A stretch of DNA of 64,000 bases from Procambarus clarkii. Its lineage: Eukaryota; Arthropoda; Malacostraca; Decapoda; Cambaridae. The stretch covers positions 9,808,340 to 9,872,339 of the forward strand of contig NC_091228.1 of assembly GCF_040958095.1 (NCBI RefSeq), written 5' to 3'. The notes beneath the pieces are model-generated. The model saw nothing but the letters and a program-made list of their open reading frames with translations, had not been told where the DNA came from and made no database searches. This document shows, piece by piece, positions 22,045 to 32,679 of this stretch (positions are counted from its first letter, which is position 1; each line of letters begins with the position of its first letter). The position numbers and the translations under genes were made by a program.

Positions 22045-22818
22045 GCCACATACACTTCAAACCAGGTAAATGTAAGGTAATGAAACTAGGGGGAGGAAAT
22101 AGGAGACCAGACACATGATACAGAATGGGAGATGAAGTCCTTCATGAAACGGACAGAAAGATCTAGGAGTTGATATCACACTAAACCTGTCTCCTGAAGC
22201 CCACATCAAAAGAATAACATCGGCAGCGTATGCGAGGCTGGCTAACATCAGAACTGCCTTCAGAAACTTGTGTAAGGACTCTTTCAGAACCTTGTATACT
22301 ACATATGTAAGACCATTCCTGAAGTATGCGGCCCCAGCATGTAGCATGTACCTTGGATGAAACTGGAAAAAGTTCAGAGGTATGTCACTAGACTAATCCG
22401 AGAACTAAGAGGCATGAGTTACGAGGAAAGGCTGAGGGAACTGCACCTCACGTCGCTGGAAGACAGAAGAGCTCGGGGAGACATGATCACCACATACAAG
22501 ATTCTAAGGGGAATTGACCGGGTAGACAGAGATAGATTATTTAACATGGGATGGTGCACGCACAAGGGGACACAGGTGGAAGCTGAGTACCCAAATGAGC
22601 CACAGAGACATTAGAAAGAACTTTTTCAGTGTCAGAGTAGTTAGTAAATAAAATGCATTAGGCAATGATGTGGTGGAGGCTGACTCCATACAGTTTCAAA
22701 TGTAGATATGATAGAGCCCAGTAGGCTCAGGAATTTGTACACCAGTTGACTGACAGTTGAGAGGCGGGACCGAAGAGCCAAAGCTCAACCCCCGTAAGCA
22801 CAACTAGGTGAGTACAAC
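22045..22818 (+). pseudogene. CR1/L2-like LINE 3' fragment (family B)
   Basis: Broken frames give the linker and C-terminus: NPGKCKVMKLGGGNRRPDT-like text, FRTLYTTYVRP, then at 22357-22614 MKLEKVQRYVTRLIRELRGM, SYEERLRELHLTSLEDRR and ITTYKILRGIDRVDRDRLFN. Ends with the GAGGCGGGACC tail and GGTGAGTAC. Confidence 0.8.
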
Positions 22819-22824
22819 TATCGC

Positions 22825-22993
22825 GGGGGCCTGATAGCTGAGTAGACAGCGTTCTGGACTCGTTATTCTAGGGTCCGGGTTCGATCCCCAGTGATGGCAG
22901 AAACAAATGGCAAAGTTTCTTTCACCCTGATTCCCCTGTTACCTAGCAGTAAATAGGTACCTGGGAGTTAGACAGCTGGTACGGGCTGCTTCC
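22825..22993 (+). mobile_element. tRNA-derived SINE
   Basis: GGGGCCTGATAGCTGAGTAG (A box), GGTCCGGGTTCGATCCCC (B box), then 'ttacctagcagtaaataggt' and 'gctggtacgggctgcttcct'. It runs straight into (GT)n and then into a LINE in the opposite orientation. Confidence 0.85.
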
Positions 22994-23027
22994 TGTGTGT
23001 GTGCGTGTGTGTGTGTGTGTGTGTGTA
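22994..23027. repeat. (GT)n microsatellite
   Basis: About 16 GT units at the abutting 3' ends of the SINE at 22825 and the minus-strand LINE at 23028. Confidence 0.9.
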
Positions 23028-24127
23028 CTCACCTAGTTGTACTCACCTAGTTGTGCTTGCGGGGGTTGAGCTCTGGCTCTTTGGTCCCGCCTCTCAACCG
23101 TCAATCAACAGATGTACAGGTTCCTGAGCCTATTGGATTCTATCATATCTACACTTGAAACTGTGTATGGAGTCAGCCTCCACCACATCGCTTCCTAATG
23201 CATTCCATTTGTCAACCACTCTGACACTAAAAAAGTTCTTTCTAATATCTCTGTGGCTCATTTGGGCACTCAGTTTCCACCTGTGTCCCCTAGTGCGTGT
23301 GCCCCTTGTGTTAAACAGCCTGTCTTTATCAACCCTGTCGATTCCCTTGAGAATCTTGAATATGGTGATCATGTCCCCCATAACTCTTCTGTCTTCCAAC
23401 GAAGTGAGGTTTAATTCCCGTAGTCTCTCTCCTCGTAGCTCATACCTCTCAGCTCGGGTACTAGTCTGGTGGCAAACCTTTGAACCTTTTCCTGTTTAGT
23501 CTTATGCTTGACTAGATATGGACTCCATGCTGGAGCCGCATACTCCAGGATTGGTCAGACATATGTGGTATATAATGTTCTGAAAGATTCTTTACACAAG
23601 TTTCTAAAGGCCGTTCTTAAGTTAGCCATCCTGGCATATGCTGCTGATGTTATCCTCTTGATATGAGCTTCAGGGGACAGGTCTGGCGTGATATCAACCC
23701 CCAGGTCTTTCTCTCTCTCTCTGACTCTTGAAGTATTTCATCTCCCAAATGGTACCTTGTATCTGGTCTCCTGCATCCTACCCCTATCTTCATTACATTA
23801 CATTTGCTTGGGTTAAACTTTAACAACCATTTGTTCGACCATTCCTGCAGCTTGTCCAGGTCTTCTTGAAGCCTCAAGCTGTCCTCCTCTTTCTTAATCC
23901 TTCTCATAATTTTGGTGTCGTCAGTAAAAATTGAGAGGAATGAGTCTATACCATCTGGGAGATCATTTACCTTTATCAGAAACAGGATAGGTCCAAGTAC
24001 AGAGCCCTGTAGGACTCCACTGGTGACTTCGCGCCAGTCTGAGGTCTCACCCCCTCACTGTAACTCTCTGCTTCCTATTGCTTAGGTACTCCCTTATCCA
24101 CTGGAGCGCCCTACCAGTTAATGTGTG
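23028..24127 (-). pseudogene. CR1/L2-like LINE (family B), RT thumb to 3' end
   Basis: From 24127 downwards: broken LTGRALQWIREYLSNRKQRV, a frame-shifted copy of the SGVLQGSVLGPILF and FTDDTKIMRR motifs, then [20 protein letters not shown] (23907-23650). After that come YEERLRELNLTS and 23399-23130 ITIFKILKGIDRVDKDRLFN with FSVRVVDKWNALGSDVVEAD. Ends at the antisense of CCCCCGCAAGCACAACTAGG. FADD is altered to FTDD. Dead copy. Confidence 0.85.

Positions 24128-24204
<77 letters not shown>
24128..24204. repeat. (GT)n microsatellite
   Basis: About 38 GT units immediately 3' of the minus-strand LINE tail starting at 24205. Confidence 0.95.
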
Positions 24205-24206
<2 letters not shown>

Positions 24207-24521
24207 CACCTAATTGTACTCACCTAATTGTGCTTGCGGGGGTTGAGCTCTGGCTCTTTAGACCCGCCTCTCAACCGTCAATCAACAGGTGTACAGGTTC
24301 CTTAGCCTATTGTACTCTATCATATCTACACTTGAAACTGTGTATGGAGTCAACCTCCACCACATCACTTCTTAATGCATTTCATTTGTCACCCACTCTG
24401 ACATTCAGTTTTCACATGTGTCCCCTTGTTCGTGTACCACCTGTGTTAAACAGTTTATCCTTAGCTACCCTGTCAATTTCCATGAGGATTTTGTAGGTAG
24501 TGATCATGTCTCCCCTTACTC

Positions 24522-24522
<1 letters not shown>
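24205..24522 (-). mobile_element. CR1/L2-like LINE (family B), 3'-end fragment
   Basis: Antisense of the family B end: GVLTYLCL-type tail, then VRVGDKWNAL-like and VAKDKLFNTGGTRTR text, truncated at 24522 where (GT)n begins. Confidence 0.75.

Positions 24523-24570
<48 letters not shown>
24523..24570. repeat. (GT)n microsatellite
   Basis: About 24 GT units between a LINE 5' break and the 3' tail of the SINE at 24571. Confidence 0.9.
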
Positions 24571-25136
<566 letters not shown>

Positions 25137-25300
25137 ACACACACGCAGCCACAGACATACGCACACAGAGCGACAGACACACGCACAGACATACACTCAC
25201 ACAGCGACAGATTTACACACACACAGCGACAGACACATGCACACACATATGCACACACATACGCACACACAGCCACAGACACACGTACACAGACACACTA
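25137..25300. repeat. CA-rich degenerate minisatellite
   Basis: Modules of ACACAGCGACAGAC and CACATACGCACAC type, starting directly at a retroelement 3' tail. Confidence 0.85.
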
Positions 25301-26640
25301 TCACTGACAAGCATCCCCTGCAAAATACTTGAAAGAATAATTAGGCTAAGACTTGTTGAGCACCTGGAGAGCATTGGGTATGTAAACAAGCACCAACATG
25401 GGTTCTGGACAGGTAAATCATGCCTAACAAACCTTTTAGAATTCTATGACAAAGTAACAAGGATAAGGCAGTACAGAGAAGGCTGTGCAGACTGCATATT
25501 TCTTGACTGCCAAAAGGCCTTTGATACAGTACCGCAGGAGTACACAAACTTGAGAGGCAGGCAGGAGTAAGCGGAAAGGCCCTAGTATGGGTGAAGAACT
25601 ACCTAACAGGAAGGAGCCAAAGGGTAATGGTAAGGGGCGAAAAGTCGGACTGGCGAACAGTAACGAGTGGAGTACCTCAAGGATCGGTGCTGGGCCCAAT
25701 CCTCTTTCTAATTTACGTAAATGATATGTTTACAGGAGTGGAATCCTACATGTCTATGTTTGCGGATGACGCAAAATTAATGAGAAGAGTTGTGACAGAT
25801 GAGGATTGTAGGATCCTCCAAGAGGACTTAAACAGGTTGCAGAGATGGTCAGGGAAATGGCTACTGGAGTTCAACACTAGTAAATGTAAACTTATGGAAA
25901 TGGGATCAGGTGATAGGCGACCAAAGGGACAGTACACAATGAAGGAGAACTGCCTACCTGTAACGAATCGAGAAAGAGACCTGGTAGTGGATGTGACACC
26001 TAATCTAACTCCTGAGGTACATATAAATAGGATAACGACAGCAGCGTACTCTACACTGGCGAAAATTAGAACTTCATTCAGAAACCTAAGTGAGGAGGCT
26101 TTTAGGGCGCTTTACACTGCCTACGTGAGACCAGTCTTAGAGTATGCCGCACCATCATGGAGCCCCCACCTGAAGAAACACATAAAGAAACTAGAGAAGG
26201 TTCAGAGGTTTGCGACGAGGTTTGTCCCAGAGTTACGAGGGATGGGATATGAGGAGCGTCTGAGGGAACTGAACCTTACGACACAAGAGAAAAGAAGGGA
26301 AAGAGGTGATATGATAGGAACATATAAAATACTTAGGGGAATTGACAAAGTGGAAATAGATGAAATGTTCACACGTAATAATAACAGAACAAGGGGGCAT
26401 GGGTGGAAACTGGAAACTCAGATGAGTCACAGAGATGTTAGGAAGTTTTCTTTTAGCGTGAGAGTAGTGGAAAAATGGAATGCACTTGGGGAACAGGTTG
26501 TGCAAGCAAACTCTATTCATACTTTTAAAAATAGGTATGATAGGGAAATGGGACAGGAGTCATTGCTGTAAACAACCGATGGCTGGAAAAGCGGGATTCA
26601 AGAGTCAATGCTCGATCCCGCAAGCACAAATAGGTGAGTA
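25301..26640 (+). mobile_element. CR1/L2-like LINE (family A), RT domain to 3' end
   Basis: The longest copy: RT and C-terminus followed by the 3' end with GCGGGATTCAAGAG / GATCCCGC hairpin and ATAGGTGAGTA. It is 5'-truncated inside the RT fingers, so it lacks endonuclease. It starts against a CA-rich tract. Confidence 0.9.
25306..26571 (+). pseudogene. LINE reverse transcriptase (family A)
   Basis: The first frame (to 25570) reads SLTSIPCKILERIIRLRLVE, NKHQHGFWTGKSCLTNLLEF, then CIFLDCQKAFDTVPQ (motif A). A roughly 10-base loss near 25535 shifts the frame; the rest is open for 326 codons (25591-26571). These hold VTSGVPQGSVLGPILFLIYV (motif B), SMFADDAKLM (motif C), LQRWSGKWLLEFNTSKCKLM (thumb), YVRPVLEYAAPSWSPHLKKH, YEERLRELNLTTQEKRRERG and FSVRVVEKWNALGEQVV. 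Catalytic Asp residues are intact, so this is a fairly recent insertion disabled by truncation and one indel. Confidence 0.9.
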
Positions 26641-26866
26641 CACGCACACACATACACTCACACAGCGGCAGACACATGCACACACATACGCACACACAGC
26701 CACAGACACACGCACACACATACACTCACACAGCGACAGACACACGCACACACATACGCACACAGCCACAGACACACGTACACAGACACACGTACACACA
26801 TACACTCACACAGCGACAGACACACGTACACACACATACACTCACACAGCGACAGACACACAGCTT
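26641..26866. repeat. CA-rich minisatellite
   Basis: Modules ACACTCACACAGCGACAGAC and ACACACATACGCACACA in variable order, running from the family A LINE tail to the truncated start of the next LINE. Confidence 0.9.
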
Positions 26867-26867
26867 G

Positions 26868-27738
26868 AGGCTTCAAGAAGACCTGGACAAGCTGCAGGAA
26901 TGGTCGAACAAATGGCTGTTAGAGTTTAACCCAAGCAAATGTAATGTAATGAAGATAGGGGTAGGAAGCAGGAGACCAGATACAAGGTATCACTTGGGAG
27001 ATGAAATACTTCAAGAGTCCGAGAGAGAGAAAGACCTGGGGGTTGATATCACGCCAGACCTGTCCCCTGATGCTCATATCAAGAGGATAACAGCAGCAGC
27101 ATATGCCAGGTTGGCTAGCCTGGCATATATGGTAGCCTGGTAATATGGCAGGTTGGCTAGTTTCTAAAGGCTAGCTAGCCTTTAGAAACTTGTGTAAGGA
27201 ATCTTTCAGAACATTATATACCACATATGTCAGACCAATCCTGGAGTATGCGGCACCAGCATGGAGTCCATATCTAGTCAAGCATAAGACTAAAATGGAA
27301 AAGGTTCAAAGGTTTGCCACCAGACTAGTACCCGAGCTGAGAGGTATGAGCTACGAGGAGAGACTACGGGAATTAAACCTCACTTCGTTGGAAGACAGAA
27401 GAGTTAAGGGGGACATGATCACCACATTCAAGATCCTCAAGGGAATTGACAGGGTTGATAAAGACAGGCTCTTTAACACAAGGGGCACACGCACTAGGGG
27501 ACAGAGGTGGAAACTGAGTGCCCAAATGAGCCACAGAGATATTAGAAAGAACTTTTTTAGTGTCAGAGTGGTTGACAAATGGAATGCATTCGGAAGTGAT
27601 GTGGTGGAGGCTGACTCCATACACAGTTTCAAGTGTAGATATGATAGAGCCCAATAGGCTCAGGAACCTGTACACCTGTTGATTGACAGTTGAGAGGCGG
27701 GACCAAAGAGCCAGAGCTCAACCCCCGCAAGCACAACT
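26868..27738 (+). pseudogene. CR1/L2-like LINE (family B), thumb to 3' end
   Basis: [20 protein letters not shown], then MKIGVGSRRPDTRYHLGDEI, a rearranged joint at 27115-27190, then 27190-27657 FRTLYTTYVRPILEYAAPAW, KVQRFATRLVPELRGMSYEE and FSVRVVDKWNAFGSDVVEAD. Ends in the family tail CCCCCGCAAGCACAACTAGG and TGAGTAC. Truncated at the same kind of position as the other copies. Confidence 0.87.
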
Positions 27739-28490
27739 AGGTGAGTACACACACACACACAACCACAGACACACGTACACACGCACTGACATACACTCAC
27801 ACAGCGACAGACACACACACACACACATACGCACACACAACCACAGACACACGTACACAGACACACTCACACAGCGACAGACACACGCACACAACCACAG
27901 ACACACGTACACACGCACTAACATACACTCACACAGCGACAGACACACACACACACACATACGCACACACAACCACAGACACACGTACACACACATACAC
28001 TCACACAACCACAGACACACGCACACACAACCACAGACACACGTACACACGCACAGACATACACTCACACAGTGACAGACACACGCACACACAACCACAG
28101 ACACACGTACACACGCACTGACATACACTCACACAGCGACAGACACACACACACACATACACTCACACAGCCACAAACACACGTACACAGACACACTCAC
28201 ACATACACTCACACAGCGACAGACACACTCACACAGCCACAAGCACACGTACACAGACACATGCACACACATACACTCACACAGCGACAGACACACGCAC
28301 ACACACATACGCACACACAGCCACAGTCACACGCACACACAACCACAGACATACGTACACACGCACTGACATACACTCACACAGCGACAGACACACGTAC
28401 ACAGACACATGCACACACATACACTCACACAGCGACAGACACACGCACATACACATACACTCACACAGCCACAAACACACGTACACAGAA
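27739..28490. repeat. CA-rich minisatellite, about 750 bp
   Basis: Higher-order mix of ACACAACCACAGACACACGT, ACACTCACACAGCGACAGAC and CACACATACGCACACA modules. It starts at a LINE 3' tail and stops about 20 bases from the donor of A2M exon h. Stop-free frames of 126-141 codons on both strands are artefacts. Confidence 0.93.
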
Positions 28491-28511
28491 AGACTAACAG
28501 AGTAAGCTCAC

Positions 28512-28724
28512 CTGCAAGACAGCACATCCCTGGCCCTCCATAGTGATGGAGACCTTGGTGGGAACAGTGGGCAGCTTTACCAACTGCTGCAGCAGTTTGT
28601 TGTCGTCGGTGACGGTGAAGGGGTGTGCCAGGCCGCTAGCTGTCACCGTTGCCACCACGTTCAGAGGTCCCTGGTACAAGTGGGTCTCGTACAGTGCCAG
28701 CGCCTGGAGGGCCACCACCGTATC
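28512..28724 (-). CDS. A2M: A2M exon h (end of TED, start of receptor-binding region)
   Basis: Acceptor AG at 28726-28725, donor GT at 28511-28510. 71 codons, phase 0 at both ends: DTVVALQALALYETHLYQGP, then TVTASGLAHPFTVTDDNKLL, ending MEGQGCAVLQ. It matches human DTVVALHALSKYG and G-GCVYLQ. A second in-frame acceptor at 28749-28748 would add 7-8 residues (GRFVPNTQ) that duplicate the STQ already supplied by the previous exon, so I preferred 28724. CA-rich tandem repeats begin about 20 bases past the donor. Confidence 0.93.
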
Positions 28725-28726
28725 CT

Positions 28727-29590
28727 GCGTATTGGGCACAAAACGTCCTGTTAGCAAAGACTTTTTCAATTATGATTTTCCCCTAACATTCACGATGCTT
28801 CCTTTAACTGAAAATATGTTTCATTGTGTACCTATGTATCAGTTTCAGATTCAACACCATAGATTTGGAAAAGTTTCAGTAAACATAATTCCGTTGAACA
28901 ATTACAAGTAATATATGTACTGGTGCAAGTATTGTGTAATGTCAATCACTTGCTTCGCACATTCCCCTCTTCATGCTGATATTCTCAAAGTACTTGTGTT
29001 TCTCATATTACCTAACCCACAGCTCTCACCATCAAACTACCCTAACTCTTACATTTGGTTAGCAATATTAATTTCTTAATTAGCTAAGGTTCCATTCGTT
29101 TTTAATATGCAGACAAATTTCACAAATGTAATATCCATCTTGTTCATACAAACATGTTTTGCAGTCAACCTTAAACATTTTCCACCTAAACACTATCAAG
29201 ACAAGGAGCTAGTGTTGTCCCACCAACACAACTCACAAAATACGGCCAACTTCTCACTGTTGCCACATCCCCAAGTACCGCTCCATTATGTAAATTTAAT
29301 TAGTAGAATAGAGGGACCTCTTTAGTATTGTTTACAGTTATTCTAGACATGTGAGGAGATGTGGTGCGCCCGTCACGTCCCGAGTACAGGCAACACACAC
29401 ACCTGAAGCACCACCTGCAACAAGGCTAGTCCTGCCTGTGTGTGACGAGACATCCCAGGTACAGGCAACACCCACACCTGAAGCGAGGACCCAGACAGGA
29501 GTCGAAGGGGCTGATATTTTATCTGTATACTCAGCGAGAAATCCAAGTAACAGTGAACACCAACCAGTGGACGGGATAATTATCTAAGTG
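28727..29590. other. Intron 7 sequence, nothing recognised
   Basis: AT-rich near the acceptor of exon h, then unassigned; 29380-29490 holds two partial copies of 'caggcaacacacacacctgaagc'-type sequence. Confidence 0.45.
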
Positions 29591-29594
29591 TAAT

Positions 29595-29690
29595 TCCAGG
29601 AGGAGAGTTACACTCGTGGTATCCCGTCTTCCCAGTACTCATTGTCGTATAACACTTTCACACTACTTCGGTATAAACTTTATGCCTACA
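29595..29690 (-). mobile_element. LINE 3'-end fragment, related to 3770-4265
   Basis: 'tcccgtcttcc(c)a' and 'tataacacttt(c/g)a(c/a)actact' match the left end of 3770-4265, implying a shared, poorly preserved repeat family. Confidence 0.45.
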
Positions 29691-29726
29691 TCATGCCTAG
29701 CTATCAGGGCGCCATTATGCCTGTCA

Positions 29727-29990
29727 GGCACCTGACAGCTGGGTGGACAGCACTTCGGATTCGTAGTCCTGAGGTTCCGGGTTCGATCCCGGTGGAGGTG
29801 GAGACAAATGGGCAAAATGTTTCTATCACCCAGATGCCCCTGTTACCTAGCAATAAATAAGTACCTGGGAGTTAGACACCTGCTACGGGTTGTTTCCTGG
29901 GGATGTGTAACAAAAAGGAGGCCTGGTTGAGGACCGGGGAGCGGGGACGCTAAGCAACGAAATCATCTCAAGATAACCTGAGAATAGATC
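29727..29990 (+). mobile_element. tRNA-derived SINE
   Basis: Head CACCTGACAGCTGGGTGGAC (A box), GGTTCCGGGTTCGATCCCGG (B box), body 'ttacctagcaataaataagt' and tail ATCATCTCAAGATAACCTGA. Same subfamily as the SINE at 21172-21417, opposite strand. Confidence 0.87.
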
Positions 29991-30410
29991 ATATATTTCA
30001 CAAAACATGGCAGGCAACACGTGAATAACGAACGAGTTTCCTACTCCACTTAAGAGGAGAGCATGGATAAAGAACTCCAAAAGTCAACTACCGGTGGCAA
30101 GTCAGAATGTAAGGGGCCCCTCATGAAACATGGCAACCATCAAGACTATAGTGAAGCACTCGAGTCCCACCGCCAGTAACACCAGACCCCTGATTTCCTT
30201 ATTTAAGGTTACAAATCCAACTCTAAACACAAATAACGGGAAGAAGACAGAAAAGAAGCACAAAACAGTGGCTTCCACTTATCCTAACACATCCCTAAAA
30301 CACATGAAGGAAACCGCAGAATAAAGGCAAGGCTCAGACTCCGCCACTACCACCACCGAGGGAGCAACACCAGACAGCCGTCTACTGCGCCTTAACATCT
30401 GGAGCTCGCG
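29991..30410. other. Intron 7 sequence, nothing recognised
   Basis: No gene or known repeat recognised. Confidence 0.4.
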
Positions 30411-30665
30411 GGGACTGTGGAACAAGGACTTAATACACTGGGGGTTCTGTGGTATAAGGACTTAATACACTGGGGGTTCTGTGGCACTAGGGATTAATAC
30501 ACTGGGGGGTTCTGTGGTACAAGTGCTTAATACAATGGGAGTTCTGTGGAACAAGGACTTAATACACTGGGGGTTCTGTGATACAAGAACTTAATTAATA
30601 CACTGGGAGTTCTGTGGTACAAAGTCTTAATATACTGGAGGTTCTGTGGTACAAGGACTTATTAT
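30411..30665. repeat. 32-bp minisatellite, about 8 units
   Basis: Units contain GGACTTAATACACTGGGGGT followed by TCTGTGGTAYAA; spacing varies slightly and one unit carries an extra TTAA. Confidence 0.9.
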
Positions 30666-30861
30666 ACTGGGCTGCTACATAGAGGACCGCCCAGAAATAT
30701 GTTTTCCGCTCCACAGTGCTCAACTTGTGTATATTTCTTTGTCAGTTTCTTTCATATCAGCATTTCTTTTGTTCAAAAGAAATCATACGAGTTCTTCTAT
30801 TGCTAAAGAACATGAAAGTAAACAAAATTCTGCTAAATTTCCATGCAATAAAATGGTTGGT

Positions 30862-31369
30862 TGTATAGGCAAGACATGTTGAGTCACTATGATGGTTGTA
30901 TAGGCAAGACATGTTGGGTAACAATGATGGATGTATAGGCAAGACATGTAGGTAACAATGATGGTTGTATAGGCAAGACATGTTGAGTCACTATGATGGT
31001 TGTATAGGCAAGACATGTGGGTAACGACGATGGATGTATAGGCAAGACATGTGGGTAACAATGATGGTTGTATAGGCAAGACATGTGGGTAACAATGATG
31101 GTTGTATAGGCAAGACATGTGGGTAACAATGATGGTTGTATAGGCAAGACATGTGGGTAACAATGATGGTTGTATAGGCAAGACATGTGGGTAACGACGA
31201 TGGTTGTATAGGCAAGACATGTTGGGTAACGACGATGGATGTATAGGCAAGACATGTTGGGTAACGACGATGGTTGTATAGGCAAGACATGTTGGGTAAC
31301 GACGATGGTTGTATAGGCAAGACATGTTGGGTAACGACGATGGATGTATAGGCAAGGCATGTGGGTAAC
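30862..31369. repeat. 34-35-bp minisatellite, about 15 units
   Basis: Units contain GATGGTTGTATAGGCAAGAC then ATGTGGGTAACAAT or ATGTTGGGTAACGAC. Variants are grouped (AACAAT in the middle, AACGAC towards the exon). The array stops about 15 bases from the donor of A2M exon g. Minus frames of about 200 codons are artefacts. Confidence 0.95.
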
Positions 31370-31384
31370 GAAGGAGAATATTAC

Positions 31385-31536
31385 CTGTGTGGAATAGAAT
31401 CCTCCTTGGCCATTCCTCTGCGCCGTGATCCACTTGACCACCTTCCTAGCCTGCTGCTCGTATTGTTTAGGGTCAAGGGTCATCATGGCCATGATGGCGT
31501 AGCCAGCTGTTTCCACCCCTACAGCCTTCGTCTTGC
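31385..31536 (-). CDS. A2M: A2M exon g (TED, ends at GGFYSTQ)
   Basis: Acceptor AG at 31538-31537, donor GT at 31384-31383. Two bases complete Gly, then 50 codons: KTKAVGVETAGYAIMAMMTL ... ARKVVKWITAQRNGQGGFYS then TQ. VKWIT-Q-N-QGGF-STQ is a strongly conserved A2M/C3 signature (human IVKWITKQQNAQGGFSSTQ). The exon ends exactly at TQ in phase 0 and joins DTVVALQAL in the next exon. A 34-bp minisatellite stops about 15 bases beyond the donor. Confidence 0.96.
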
Positions 31537-31642
31537 CTGATTATACAATAAGTAATTGTTGTATGAAACATATCAATCATTTGGACACAGGTAAAATATA
31601 TCCCTGACCACAAGACACGTAGATAATAATTTTTTTTCGCTT

Positions 31643-31715
31643 TGCCCATCAGAGCCTCGAACCCAGAACCAACAAAGCAGAAGACTTGTTCTACCAACCA
31701 AGCTACGAGCACCCA
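31643..31715 (-). mobile_element. tRNA-like SINE head (inverted partner 1)
   Basis: Minus strand: GTGCTCGTAGCTTGGTTGGT (A box) and TTCTGGGTTCGAGGCTCTGA (B box). Faces a related copy on the plus strand 53 bases away. Confidence 0.75.
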
Positions 31716-31768
31716 CAATAAGGGAGGAGCTCAGAGAGACAGCTGGTTTCTCAGTCAGATACCAGTTG

Positions 31769-31842
31769 TGGTGCTTGTAGCCTGGTTGGTAGAACTAAAG
31801 TTGTCTGCTTTTGTGGCATTTGGTTCGAGGCTCTGATGGTCT
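31769..31842 (+). mobile_element. tRNA-like SINE head (inverted partner 2)
   Basis: GTGCTTGTAGCCTGGTTGGT and CATTTGGTTCGAGGCTCTGA. Diverged from its inverted partner by several substitutions and a small insertion. Confidence 0.75.
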
Positions 31843-32281
31843 ACGTGAATGAAATGTAAAATAAATTAAAATAAATGCTGTAAACTATCATCTTAAAACT
31901 AAAATTCTATTTAAAACTTCTTTTTAACCGAACAAAATTTATTACGTGAATATTTTGATTAGGCTGCAAATATCAAGCCACAATACACGGGTTCTTTGAT
32001 TAGATATATTTATACTGATTTACCTGTGTTTATTTTCAAATATAAATTATTCTAGGAGTTGCATTTAATAAAACAATAATGAATGACATTCACCTCAATA
32101 TTGTTTTGTATTTTAGCTTTATTTAAGGCCTATCAAGCTCGCCTAAAATTATAACCATAACTACTTGTCAGTACAACCAGCAAGATTATTCAGTCGTAAG
32201 CAAAGTTAAAGAGAAAATAAATATAGTGCTTACGCACTTACTAAGGTAACACCTTATACCCTTCTTCCCCCCCGACTATAC
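31843..32281. other. Intron 6 and AT-rich DNA
   Basis: AT-rich with no recognised element; ends at the donor of A2M exon f. Confidence 0.45.
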
Positions 32282-32555
32282 CTGGTCCCTTGGGCAGCTC
32301 CCAGTGAGTGGAGTTCTTTGTCACAACAGCTTGTTCCAGCAATTTCTGGAGAATTACTTCGGCTTCAGGAAGCTTAGCCAAGGCGAAAGCATAGGCTTTG
32401 AGCGCCATAACGTAGGGGTCAGAGGAGGAGTCTGCTTGTAGACACTGGGCAGCCAAACAGTCGGCCTGGCTGCATGACTTGTCATTCGCCTCAAGGAGAG
32501 CAATCATCACATAGGCTGTTAGAGGCACGGGAGAGTCACTTCCATCAATTCCTCC
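32282..32555 (-). CDS. A2M: A2M exon f (TED, central helices)
   Basis: Acceptor AG at 32557-32556, donor GT at 32281-32280. 91 codons plus one base: GGIDGSDSPVPLTAYVMIAL, LEANDKSCSQADCLAAQCLQ, then DPYVMALKAYAFALAKLPEA and ending HWELPKGP. The LTAYV-IALLE and LAYAFALA helices match human A2M LSAYITIALLE and LLAYAFALAG. HWE-P marks the loop before the next TED helix pair. Three cysteines and an Asn-Ser-Thr sequon are visible. The first base of the split Gly codon closes the exon. Confidence 0.95.
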
Positions 32556-32679
32556 CTGTTAGAAATGTGATAACATATTGTTATAGGATCGCCTGAATGT
32601 TGAACTCTACTGCATGTTCTTGCAAATTCAATCATCAGTTCCTAACACATAACTTACTTTCAATTATTTCATTCTGAAA

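Noticed and set aside
28725..28747. Upstream acceptor (28749-28748) for A2M exon h
   Set aside because: It would add GRFVPNTQ, duplicating the STQ supplied by exon g and breaking the conserved GGF-STQ-DTVVAL join; the phase also fits less well.
30783..31516. Minus frames of 209-216 codons reading LPIQPSLLPTCLAYTTIIVT
   Set aside because: These are translation of the 34-bp minisatellite joined to part of A2M exon g; the donor at 31384 ends the real exon.
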